DNA from: a bacterium | Lineage (GTDB): Bacteria > Patescibacteriota > Minisyncoccia > UBA6257 > GWB1-50-10 | DNA length: 20,665 nt | Direction: 5' to 3' | Assembly (NCBI GenBank): GCA_021825465.1 | Contig: JAKAGX010000011.1 | Span: 1-20,665, forward strand | Part shown: positions 5,604 to 12,707 of the stretch, one piece after another | How the letters are laid out: each line of letters opens with the position of its first letter | Numbering within the stretch: position 1 is the first letter of the stretch | Position numbers and translations under genes: made by a program | Notes under the pieces: model-generated | Databases searched by the model: none | What the model was told of the DNA's origin: nothing | What the model saw: only the letters and a program-made list of their open reading frames with translations

Positions 5604-6200
5604 ATGTCAAAACAACAAAAACCCCAGGACCCGATGACCATCAGATTGGAGTTCCCTACGGCCGATCTTATCGTCGGTACCGATGACTACAAGCAGCGAG
5701 TGGTAGCTGTTACCACGCGCGGCTCTCGAGCCATTCAGTCCGGCAACGTTCAGTTCTATCTGAACGGTATGGTATCGGGCGGAGTAGTTCCAATCGGTTA
5801 TGATGGTCGCCCCTTCAAAGAAATTGTTGTTCCTTCTGGCGTAAAACACGTGATAGGAGCGACGATTGTCGGCACCTCGATTAGCGTATCCGAGGAAAGA
5901 TTGCTTCCTAAGCCGGAAGCGAAAAAGAAATCGGAATATGTCGTGACCCCCTTGGTAACCGATAAGTTGGTTGAACTTATCGTTAAGGTATCCGACTCCG
6001 ACGGCAAGAGCTTGAAAGATGTTGATGTCACCATTTATGAGTTGACCAACAAACTGGAAAGCAAGCCCTTTACCACTGACCCCGATGGTCAGGTAAAGCA
6101 TACCGTCCACTTGCATCGAGGCAAGAAAACGGAAGTTGTTATATTTGTTTCAGGATTTTCGGCGGATAAGGTTTTCCGCCATACCTACGAAGGAAAGTGA
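5604..6200 (+). CDS. Unrecognised beta-rich protein with carboxypeptidase-regulatory-like domain
   Basis: A 198-residue protein with no signal peptide or membrane segment. The N-terminal part (about 10-105) is rich in alternating Val/Ile and looks like an all-beta domain. A charged linker (PKPEAKKKSEY, about 102-112) joins it to a C-terminal domain (about 122-195). In that domain VSDSDGKSLKDVDVTIYE, TDPDGQVKHTVHLHRGKK and VVIFVSGFSADK resemble the carboxypeptidase-regulatory/Ig-like fold, where a modified loop is followed by TDxxG and a late hydrophobic strand. The start is well supported by AAGGAG 8 nt before the ATG. It heads a three-gene operon with two membrane proteins, ending 12 nt before the next gene. 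No function can be assigned. Confidence 0.75.
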   Translation: MSKQQKPQDPMTIRLEFPTADLIVGTDDYKQRVVAVTTRGSRAIQSGNVQFYLNGMVSGGVVPIGYDGRPFKEIVVPSGVKHVIGATIVGTSISVSEERLLPKPEAKKKSEYVVTPLVTDKLVELIVKVSDSDGKSLKDVDVTIYELTNKLESKPFTTDPDGQVKHTVHLHRGKKTEVVIFVSGFSADKVFRHTYEGK

Positions 6201-6212
6201 AAGGAGTAAAAA

Positions 6213-7064
6213 ATGTTATCGTTAGATGTTCTGTTGCAAATTCTGATCATCTTAGCAATTCTGCTCGTGGTGATCGGAATCGTTTCTTTTTTCATCCCAA
6301 GAAAGGTGAGGGTGATCATGGAACAGTCCCCGGCTTTAAATCCGGGTCCTCTCCCCGTCACTCCGCATCGATCTTGGCGCCGCCGATTTGTTGAGAAAGC
6401 CGGGGAAATTGTTCAGAGGTCCCTTGGATGGTTGCAGAGGATGGTGGCAAAAATCCGTCTGCGACCCCGCCATTTCTTCGGACTCCTCCTGCTTGCAGTG
6501 GGGGTCGTAGTGATGGTTTGGTTTGTGAAAACACTGGCAGGTGGATCCACCGCCGTTTACTGGTGGTCCTTCGGCATGTTTGTCATGGTGGCAGTTGCTG
6601 CGAAGGTATTCCCGAAATACAACAACTGGCTTTGGGTATTGTGGTTCGGCCTTACTATTTTTTGTTCGGTCGAAACGATCATCCGATGGGTCGGTTTTTT
6701 GACCGTCGGAGTGGTAGACCCACAAGCCCATCTTCCGTTGTTTTGGTTTTGGGTAGCTCTTCAGCTTTTCGCGGAATGGATGCTTCTCGTCCCGTTCGTC
6801 TTTTGGGATGAGGTCAATGAGGCTTATCAGGCCGCGAAGCGCGCGCTCGATCAACGGATTGTTGTGTTCAAACAAACCGTGAGCGAGCCGCAGCAAGTAA
6901 CGGTCAGTACGCCGGTTGCCGGTGCAACTACATCAACCGGAGCATCACAGCCGAGCCCGTTTCAGGGAATCCTGAAATGGACCGAACGCATGCTTCCCGC
7001 CGAGCTTATTGCTGAGTTCGCGGCGGAGCTTATACCACGAATATGGAGAAAGGTTGGGAGGTAA
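6213..7064 (+). CDS. Unrecognised five-pass membrane protein
   Basis: 283 residues. Hydrophobic segments are at about 5-28, 87-108, 113-133, 138-160 and 174-197. A basic loop lies between the first two (HRSWRRRFVEKAGEIVQRS), and a cytosolic-looking tail carries a helix (EAYQAAKRALDQRIVVFKQ), a Ser/Thr/Pro linker (TPVAGATTSTGASQPSP) and an amphipathic end (AELIAEFAAELIPRIW). The ATG at 6213 follows AAAGGAG with ideal spacing. It is the middle gene of the cluster: 12 nt after the beta-rich protein and 2 nt before the next gene, whose ribosome-binding site lies within its last codons. I do not recognise the family. Confidence 0.78.
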   Translation: MLSLDVLLQILIILAILLVVIGIVSFFIPRKVRVIMEQSPALNPGPLPVTPHRSWRRRFVEKAGEIVQRSLGWLQRMVAKIRLRPRHFFGLLLLAVGVVVMVWFVKTLAGGSTAVYWWSFGMFVMVAVAAKVFPKYNNWLWVLWFGLTIFCSVETIIRWVGFLTVGVVDPQAHLPLFWFWVALQLFAEWMLLVPFVFWDEVNEAYQAAKRALDQRIVVFKQTVSEPQQVTVSTPVAGATTSTGASQPSPFQGILKWTERMLPAELIAEFAAELIPRIWRKVGR

Positions 7065-7066
7065 CC

Positions 7067-7909
7067 ATGAACAACAACAAAAAACATTGGGTAGGCATCA
7101 TCCTTGCCGTCATTGCAGCCATCATCCTTGCCGACGCGTTTCTTTTCATCGGCGGTACGTGGCTCGTGTTTACCATCCAACTTCTCATTTTGGGAGGAGT
7201 TTCGTATCTCCTCTCAACAAAGGCTGGAAAATGGGGTAGAGCAGCGGCTCTCGTGATCGCGATCATTGCCATACCGACCATGTTCTATTTGGCAACCGCT
7301 AATTCATTATCTCTCATATATCAGGCACTGCACCTTCAAAAGGAGCAAAAGGTTGCCCAAGTTGCATTTGCTGCGGCACCCAATTCTGTTGGTGATTCTG
7401 CAAAAGCAGCCAACAAAATATGGGGGCAAGAGATGCTGAACAGGGCGGCTTCAGACAGCTCGGCAAAGATCCGGGCGACTTTTACCGGATCGAATTGGAA
7501 GGTGTTTTCGGAACTCAATGCTGCTACGAGATACTTCGACAGTATCGCAGTAGCGAACCATTTAGTCCCCCCTCCCAAGCAGCCGGAAACCCAGTTGGTC
7601 TATCATGGAAGCGACAGCGGGAAGACTGTTGTTGTCACTCCTACCCCCACCCCACCTCAAACAACGGTTGCCATTTCTCGCGGAGAGACGAAGACCATTA
7701 CCATTGGGAAGGCATTCACGGAAATCCAGAAAGTCGGAAACATCGGAATCAACTATATGCCGAGCGACACGATCTATGTCGTGAACGGCAATGGAAGTTG
7801 GTCCGGAGTGACGGTCCCGATCTCGAATGCTACGAGGCCGTCGTCCCCAACGTTTTTCATGCGATCCTATCGCGGAAATCCGGTGGAGGTCACCCTCTCG
7901 GGGTACTAA
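7067..7909 (+). CDS. Unrecognised membrane-anchored protein with extracellular C-terminal domain
   Basis: 280 residues from the ATG at 7067, which has GGGAGG 6 nt upstream; an earlier ATG at 7043 overlaps the previous gene and has no such site. Three close hydrophobic segments span about 8-28, 30-50 and 60-80. A mixed region (about 95-165) with Ala/Asn-rich helices follows, then a proline/threonine linker (VVVTPTPTPPQTTVAI, about 189-204). The C-terminal beta-rich domain contains GETKTITIGKAF, INYMPSDTIYVVNGNGSW and a terminal NPVEVTLSGY. The arrangement suggests a surface domain held by a membrane bundle. It is the last gene of the cluster; a strong terminator begins 18 nt after the stop codon. 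No homology is recognised. Confidence 0.78.
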   Translation: MNNNKKHWVGIILAVIAAIILADAFLFIGGTWLVFTIQLLILGGVSYLLSTKAGKWGRAAALVIAIIAIPTMFYLATANSLSLIYQALHLQKEQKVAQVAFAAAPNSVGDSAKAANKIWGQEMLNRAASDSSAKIRATFTGSNWKVFSELNAATRYFDSIAVANHLVPPPKQPETQLVYHGSDSGKTVVVTPTPTPPQTTVAISRGETKTITIGKAFTEIQKVGNIGINYMPSDTIYVVNGNGSWSGVTVPISNATRPSSPTFFMRSYRGNPVEVTLSGY

Positions 7910-7926
7910 GCCGGGAACAAAATGCA

Positions 7927-7965
7927 AAGCGCATCCAAGAAATTGGATGCGCTTATTGTTTTTCC
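7927..7965 (+). terminator. Rho-independent terminator of the three-gene cluster
   Basis: A perfect 12-bp stem AAGCGCATCCAA/TTGGATGCGCTT (7927-7938, 7943-7954) with a GAAA tetraloop, followed by ATTGTTTTT. It lies between convergent genes. Confidence 0.95.
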
Positions 7966-7973
7966 CACTGTTT

Positions 7974-8249
7974 TTATTGCCCGAGGAGCTGTTGAACGAG
8001 TTTCACGATGCCGGTTGCAAGGATGCCGATCGCGACGGCAACGGCAGCGTAAATGATCTGCTGCTTGCCCTTTTTGAATTTCTCGGCGTTATCGCCGGCC
8101 GTCAGTATTTGAAATGCGCCGACAAGAATGAAGAGCACCGCGAGGACCAAAAGGACGGAATAGAGGATTCCGCTCGCCCGCGTAATGGCATCGATGACGC
8201 CCGACGGGGACGTTATGGAACTCGTTGCATAGGCGATGTTTATTATCAT
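7974..8249 (-). CDS. T4SS-pilin (VirB2/TrbC-like) paralog 5, minimal
   Basis: A 91-residue two-helix membrane protein of the VirB2-like T4SS-pilin type found in CPR genomes. A short N-terminus (MIINIAYATSSITSPSG) leads to hydrophobic helix 1 (ILYSVLLVLAVLFILVGAF), the conserved loop ILTAGDNAEKFKKGKQQ and helix 2 (IIYAAVAVAIGILATGIVKL). The loop pattern [TS]-[AG]-G-x-x-E-K-[FV]-x-K-[GA]-[KR] is shared with the four genes upstream. The start at 8249 is chosen over a position 33 nt earlier because a strong extended -10 (TGGTATAAT) lies 6 nt before this ATG, inside the end of the previous gene. It has no clear signal peptide or cysteines. It is the last gene of the pilin block. Confidence 0.85.
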   Translation of the reverse strand: MIINIAYATSSITSPSGVIDAITRASGILYSVLLVLAVLFILVGAFQILTAGDNAEKFKKGKQQIIYAAVAVAIGILATGIVKLVQQLLGQ

Positions 8250-8255
8250 AAGTTT

Positions 8256-8264
8256 ATTATACCA
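8256..8264 (-). promoter_or_regulatory. Internal extended -10 promoter for pilin paralog 5
   Basis: TGGTATAAT on the minus strand, with 6 nt (AAACTT) between the -10 box and the ATG at 8249. It overlaps the 5' UTR region just before the end of the preceding gene. It predicts a leaderless transcript. Confidence 0.6.
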
Positions 8265-8265
8265 A

Positions 8266-9018
8266 TCATTGTCGTTCTGCACAGTAAGATTTTCCCGTGA
8301 AAGCGCAATTGTTGTTGCCGGATATGCATGCGCAATAACCGCTCAAACATTCGTAGTTTTGAGTGCACAGCGATCCATCGGTAAGAAGGGTCGGTGGCGG
8401 CGTCGGCAAGGAATTGGCGCAAACGCCTTGCTGGTTGCAATATCCGCTCGAACACTCATTGCTGCTCGTACAACTCGATCCGTTCGCTTTCTTTTGAGGG
8501 CCCGAATTATTCGAGGCGACGGGGAGGCACGTATAGGTCGATTGGAGTGTTTTATTGTCGCAATAATAACCGAGGCCGCAGTCGCTGTCCGTGACGCATT
8601 TGCCTCCGGGGGCCGAAGGGCCGTATTGAGGGACGTTCGGGTTGTTCGATTGGTTTCCGGTCGACGCGTCGAAGAACGCGGTCACGACAAGAATGATGCT
8701 GCCGCAAAGGAGTCCGACGACGAGGGCGATGACGGCGTTCCGGAGCATGCCTTTCGCCTTCTTCACCTTTTCATCGCTCCCGCCGGAAGTCAAAAAATTG
8801 AAAGCGGCAAGGAGTATAAAAACGACGATCACGGCAAGGAGAATGCCGAAAAGCCAATTCCTCGCAAGATTGATGAGGTCGATGACGGCGCTCCATCCGT
8901 TTTGGGAAATGCTGGTTTCGGGCGGCGCCGATGCGACATCCGCCGCAAAAACCGATGCCGCCCAAACGAGCGGCATCGAAGTTAGCGTTGTTAAGATTGT
9001 TGTATGAACCGATTTCAT
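8266..9018 (-). CDS. T4SS-pilin paralog 4 fused to Cys-rich repeats
   Basis: 250 residues. Signal peptide about 1-26 (ending VFAADVAS). Pilin core about 45-118: helix 1 WLFGILLAVIVVFILLAAF, loop FLTSGGSDEKVKKAKG, helix 2 NAVIALVVGLLCGSIILVV. After a Ser/Asn/Pro linker come three Cys-rich modules: about 141-164 (CVTDSDCGLGYYC), 183-200 (CTSSNECSSGYCNQQGVC) and 218-238 (CTQNYECLSGYCAC). All share C-x5-C-x3-[GY]YC, reminiscent of Dickkopf/EB-type disulphide modules. This architecture suggests a pilin-like anchor displaying a disulphide-stabilised extracellular adhesin; that role is an inference. The gap to the upstream pilin gene is 18 nt. A G-rich stretch lies rather far (13 nt) before the ATG. 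Confidence 0.85.
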   Translation of the reverse strand: MKSVHTTILTTLTSMPLVWAASVFAADVASAPPETSISQNGWSAVIDLINLARNWLFGILLAVIVVFILLAAFNFLTSGGSDEKVKKAKGMLRNAVIALVVGLLCGSIILVVTAFFDASTGNQSNNPNVPQYGPSAPGGKCVTDSDCGLGYYCDNKTLQSTYTCLPVASNNSGPQKKANGSSCTSSNECSSGYCNQQGVCANSLPTPPPTLLTDGSLCTQNYECLSGYCACISGNNNCAFTGKSYCAERQ

Positions 9019-9036
9019 AATATCGGCGTATCCCCC

Positions 9037-9411
9037 CTATCCTTGCGGTATTTGAACGTTTGCTCCCGAGAAGGTGATGATAAGGGCAACGATGCCTTTC
9101 GCCAAAAGTCCGAGTGCAACGGCGATAATGGCGAACGTGATCATTGACTTCGCTTTCTTCACTTTTTCATCGTTACCGGCGGCAGTCACGTAATTGAAGG
9201 CCGCGATCAAGATGAGAACGACGGCTGCGGCGAGCAAAATCCCCAAGATCCAGTTGGCCGCCGTGTTGATGATGGTAATGATGTCGCTGTAGCTGGAAAC
9301 GATCTGCGGCGGAGTTTCCCCTCCGGCTGGCGGCGTGTACTGAGCGAGCGTCAAGAGCGGCAAAGCGGTAAGCCCGTACGTTACTATCTTCCCCAAGTTT
9401 AGCTTTTTCAT
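9037..9411 (-). CDS. T4SS-pilin paralog 3
   Basis: 124 residues. Signal peptide about 1-23 (KIVTYGLTALPLLTLAQ), then a short Pro-rich mature N-terminus. Helix 1 is about 54-71 (WILGILLAAAVVLILIAAF), followed by the loop YVTAAGNDEKVKKAKS and helix 2 (MITFAIIAVALGLLAKGIVALIITF). It has no cysteines and a short tail (SGANVQIPQG). It matches the size and topology of VirB2-like pilins, which polymerise into a T4SS pilus or line a membrane channel. Its closest look-alike in the block is paralog 4 (same EKVKKAK loop). No good ribosome-binding site is visible; 45 nt separate it from paralog 2. Confidence 0.88.
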   Translation of the reverse strand: MKKLNLGKIVTYGLTALPLLTLAQYTPPAGGETPPQIVSSYSDIITIINTAANWILGILLAAAVVLILIAAFNYVTAAGNDEKVKKAKSMITFAIIAVALGLLAKGIVALIITFSGANVQIPQG

Positions 9412-9456
9412 GATTTTGTTTTATTACGACCTTTTCGCTGCTGTCCGGTCACGAAG

Positions 9457-9819
9457 TTAGCCGGTCAGTATTTTTTCTACGATGCTTATTATACCACTTC
9501 CTACGAGGATTATACCATAGCCGATAGCCGTGTAAAGAATTGTCTGTCTGCCTTTTTTGAACTTTTCTGGCTCTCCGCCGGAGGTAAGAATTTGGATGCC
9601 GCCGACGACGACCATGAGCGCCGCAATGGGAGATCCGGCCATAATAAGCCACTGCATGACGTTGTTGATGACGCTCGAAATGTCGCTATTGCCGCCGCCC
9701 AAAGGGTTGATGAGGGTGATGTTGGTTGTGGGGGGGCTTGGCGGATTAAGATCGGCGAGGGCGATGCTGCCCGAGGTGAAAGCGAAGACGATGGCGAGGA
9801 AAAGCGCAATTTTTTTCAT
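9457..9819 (-). CDS. T4SS-pilin paralog 2
   Basis: 120 residues from MKKIALFLAIVFAFTSGSIA, a textbook signal peptide; cleavage is likely after ALA near residue 22. Mature part: NPPSPPTTNITLINPLGGG, helix 1 (LIMAGSPIAALMVVVGG), loop ILTSGGEPEKFKKGRQ, helix 2 (TILYTAIGYGIILVGSGII). An in-frame ATG 9 nt upstream (9828) overlaps the -10 box TATAAT, so I take the ATG at 9819, which is 7 nt after that box. The loop groups it with paralog 5 (EKFKKG). It lies between the Cys-rich 515-residue protein and paralog 3. Confidence 0.88.
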   Translation of the reverse strand: MKKIALFLAIVFAFTSGSIALADLNPPSPPTTNITLINPLGGGNSDISSVINNVMQWLIMAGSPIAALMVVVGGIQILTSGGEPEKFKKGRQTILYTAIGYGIILVGSGIISIVEKILTG

Positions 9820-9826
9820 TGATTTC

Positions 9827-9835
9827 ATTATATCA
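9827..9835 (-). promoter_or_regulatory. Internal extended -10 promoter for pilin paralog 2
   Basis: TGATATAAT on the minus strand. Seven nt separate the -10 box from the ATG at 9819. It predicts a leaderless transcript starting inside the block. Confidence 0.6.
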
Positions 9836-9852
9836 AAAAATGATCATCCGGC

Positions 9853-11400
9853 TCAGTGCAGGACCTGTCCTTCGCATTGCTCAAGTCCGGGAAGGATGGT
9901 GCAGTCGGCATTCGGGTCTGAATTCGGCATATTGCAGTCGATGGAGCTGCAGGTATATTTGCCGTCGCTCAATTTCTTGGCGTAAACGGCGTTGGGGGGT
10001 GTGGTGGGGTAATTCGGCAAAACTTTCTGGCCGCAAAGCGAGGTATTTATAAAATAACCCTGTCCGACGGTGTATGTGGTGGCATTGATAGGGGCCCCTT
10101 GTATTTGGCTTGCCGGGTAGCCGCAGGCCCACACGCCGTTATTGGCGATCTTGGCGTAGGTCGTCCCTCCGCCGCAGATGGGTCCGATGATGGACTTGCG
10201 TCCAACCAAGCATGGATCATTGGGATCCGCTCCCACAATGTCATTGCAACTCTTTCCGGAAGGACTGCAGAGCGCACCGCCGTTGATCCTCCACTTGAAG
10301 TATGTCCAATCGGTGCCGATGTTTACTCCAAGTGGGGTACAGCGGTTTACCTCGTCGAGATTGTTGACGACGTTCGCGCCGCACCAGTTATCCTGCCCCA
10401 TGGTATCGAATTGCGCTTTGCAGTTTGGATCAATTCCACCAAGATTGCTCCATTTGTCGGTCAAAAACGGCATCTGCCCCAGTTCGTAGATTTGCGCGTA
10501 GGCGGGGACGTTTTGAATGGTCGACGTGCCGCAATGGAACGTTCCGTCGTTCCCGATTGCCGCATGGATGATGTATTGGCTTGCGGCCGTTTGCTGGGGC
10601 TGGGAATCTTGGGGATTTACCCCGTTCGTCGTGATGGGCGTGCAGGAAGTGCCGGAGCCGCTTTCGCAGGCCGATTGGGAAGTGTACCCTGCGGAGCAAT
10701 CGTAGATCGTCGCACTGCCGTAGGTCGTCGCCGAATTTGCCGGAGCCCATACGGTGGTGGTTCCAACGGCCGGTTGTCCGCATTCGGTCTTGTCGCCGGC
10801 ATAGCACGTCGCCGTACTGCAGAACGAACCGCTGAAGTCCGAGTTGTTACAGCTGTTGCCGCTCACGCTGCAGGCGTATGAGCCGTTCGAGGCAACCTTC
10901 ATATACGTGCTCGAGGCGGTTGCGAGGTTCGGCAGCGAATTCAAAGGCTGCAATTGCGGGTTATGAGTGCAGGAAATTTGGTTCCAGGGGAACGCGGAAC
11001 TTCCCGTGAGAATGCGGATGACCGTCGAGACGATGATCCACGAAAGAAGGGCGATCGCGACGCCGGTCACCGCTTTGACGAGAATTTTTTTCCCCTTTTC
11101 GAATTTTTCCTTGCTGCCCGCCGAAACGATCATGGCAACGCCGCCGATGACGATCATGAGCGCCCCGATCCCAAGCGAGAATTTGAAGAGCATCTGGATG
11201 ATGTTGTTCGTGACGATGATCGCGTCGCAGAAGTCGCAGGGGCCGACGGGACCGCCCGTCGTGCTCCGCGTCGCGCAGCTTGTATTCGCCCAAATGCCCG
11301 TTCCTTGGGCAAGAGCGAATCCGTGAGCCGCAAAAAAGAGCAGGGTAGAAAACCCGATAACTGAAATGATGGCGAATGTTTTAGTAACCCCTCGTTTCAT
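9853..11400 (-). CDS. T4SS-pilin paralog 1 fused to a large Cys-rich repeat ectodomain
   Basis: 515 residues. Signal peptide about 1-32 (ending ALAQG). Pilin core about 60-132: helix 1 MLFKFSLGIGALMIVIGGVA, loop MIVSAGSKEKFEKGKK, helix 2 AVTGVAIALLSWIIVSTVI. The remaining 380 residues are Cys-, Asn- and Gly-rich and carry five copies of a motif Y-x-K-x3-[ND]-G-x3-C: YMKVASNGSYAC (166), YIIHAAIGNDGTFHC (276, longer), YFKWRINGGALC (367), YAKIANNGVWAC (415) and YAKKLSDGKYTC (473). Several are followed by a C-x4-C-like pair. It is likely an extracellular, disulphide-bonded structure on a pilin-type anchor. Its ATG shares its A with the TGA of the solute-binding protein gene (TGATG), so the two are translationally coupled. 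The ligand is unknown. Confidence 0.85.
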   Translation of the reverse strand: MKRGVTKTFAIISVIGFSTLLFFAAHGFALAQGTGIWANTSCATRSTTGGPVGPCDFCDAIIVTNNIIQMLFKFSLGIGALMIVIGGVAMIVSAGSKEKFEKGKKILVKAVTGVAIALLSWIIVSTVIRILTGSSAFPWNQISCTHNPQLQPLNSLPNLATASSTYMKVASNGSYACSVSGNSCNNSDFSGSFCSTATCYAGDKTECGQPAVGTTTVWAPANSATTYGSATIYDCSAGYTSQSACESGSGTSCTPITTNGVNPQDSQPQQTAASQYIIHAAIGNDGTFHCGTSTIQNVPAYAQIYELGQMPFLTDKWSNLGGIDPNCKAQFDTMGQDNWCGANVVNNLDEVNRCTPLGVNIGTDWTYFKWRINGGALCSPSGKSCNDIVGADPNDPCLVGRKSIIGPICGGGTTYAKIANNGVWACGYPASQIQGAPINATTYTVGQGYFINTSLCGQKVLPNYPTTPPNAVYAKKLSDGKYTCSSIDCNMPNSDPNADCTILPGLEQCEGQVLH

Positions 11401-12707
11401 CAGAGTCCACTATTCATTATACTCGTCACCTGATTTGCCGCTTCTTTCACGGCAGTTTGAAGGCTTGTTTGGCCGGTTACGTACGCATCGATCATTTGCG
11501 AAAGGACGCTTGCGATGGAGGTCCGGTTCGGTCCGTACCAGGACCTCGCGTAGAGGGCTTGCTTCGCAAAGACCGACAGATTCGGGTCTTGGAGGCGGCC
11601 TTGGATGAGCGAGAGGAGCGCCGGAGGATTGCCCGATGCGGTGATGTATGAATTGGCGTTTTGGGCATTCGTCGCCATGGAGAGAATGAGCGTCCAGGCA
11701 AGGGACTGATACCTCGACTGCTTGGAAACGACGAACCCGGCGTAGTTCGGGTAGGAAACATATGCCGTGGACGAAGCCGGCTGGGGAACGGGTGCGATGC
11801 CGTAATTCAAGAAAGAATTCTTCGCCTTCAGTTGGTTCACGGCCGATTCATAATCGAAGATCATGGCGACCTTGTTCGTCGCAAACGCATCAAGCGAATC
11901 GGGCATATTGTAATTCCAGGTGTAGAGATTATTCTTCGGGTCCGAAAATTGGGTATAAAATTTGAAGGCATTGAAACCGGTATCGACGGCGAACGTCGCT
12001 TGGTTCTTCGCCGCGTCGGTTATTGTGGTGCCCGTTTGGAGCATGAGGAGCGACAAGAGGTCGGTCGCGTGATCGATGTTCGCGTTCGAGGTGCCGATGG
12101 CTGCCGCCGCTTGATCGATGGTGCCGGTCGATGAAATTTGCGTGAGGGAAGGAACGATCCGGTCGAAATCCTGCCATGTCGCGGGCGGATACACGATCCC
12201 CGCCTTTGCAAGAAGATCTTTATTGTAAAAAAGAGCCATTGTATCGAGGGAAAGCGGAAGTCCGTATACATATTGCCCGGAGACAAAATCTTGGTAGACG
12301 ACTGCGGGGAAATCTTGTTGCAGATTGAACGGCGAGAAGAGCGCCGAGCTTACGGGGACGATCTTGTTGAAGTACGTCGGGAGTTCGGTTGAGGGGATCA
12401 TGAAAATGTCGGGCGCTTGTCCGGACGCCATGGCCTCGAGGAGCGCTTGAGAATACGTTCCATAGTCGCCGAACGTCCGGATGTCCACCTTGACGTGCGG
12501 ATAGGTTGTATTGAATGCAGCGATGGCTTGATTGTAAAAGGAAGGTTGGTCGCCGTAGATCCACATCGTAAGGCTCCCCTGGGTGTTCGCGGGATTGTTC
12601 GTGGAGGTCTTCGATCCGGGAAGGATCCCCGCGAAGACGAGAATAAGAACGAGGATCAAGAGGCCGATTCCTCCGAAGATGACGAGTTGTTGTTTCGAAA
12701 AATTCAT
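11400..12707 (-). CDS. Extracellular solute-binding protein, family 1, membrane-anchored
   Basis: 435 residues of the SBP_bac_1 (maltose-binding-like) family, which capture sugars or oligosaccharides for ABC importers. An N-terminal transmembrane anchor (about 8-29, LVIFGGIGLLILVLILVFAG) has no lipobox cysteine. Then come LTMWIYGDQPSFYNQAIAAF, YPHVKVDIRTFGDYGTYSQA, LLEAMASGQAPDIFMIPSTE and YGLPLSLDTMALFYNKDLLA, ending AGIVYPPATWQDFDRI, the family hallmark. No permease or ATPase gene is in the window. It overlaps gyrA by 4 nt (ATGA) and the 515-residue pilin fusion by 1 nt (TGATG), so it sits tightly between a housekeeping gene and surface genes. It may serve as a surface binding protein rather than part of a transporter, which is an inference. 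Confidence 0.9.
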   Translation of the reverse strand: MNFSKQQLVIFGGIGLLILVLILVFAGILPGSKTSTNNPANTQGSLTMWIYGDQPSFYNQAIAAFNTTYPHVKVDIRTFGDYGTYSQALLEAMASGQAPDIFMIPSTELPTYFNKIVPVSSALFSPFNLQQDFPAVVYQDFVSGQYVYGLPLSLDTMALFYNKDLLAKAGIVYPPATWQDFDRIVPSLTQISSTGTIDQAAAAIGTSNANIDHATDLLSLLMLQTGTTITDAAKNQATFAVDTGFNAFKFYTQFSDPKNNLYTWNYNMPDSLDAFATNKVAMIFDYESAVNQLKAKNSFLNYGIAPVPQPASSTAYVSYPNYAGFVVSKQSRYQSLAWTLILSMATNAQNANSYITASGNPPALLSLIQGRLQDPNLSVFAKQALYARSWYGPNRTSIASVLSQMIDAYVTGQTSLQTAVKEAANQVTSIMNSGL

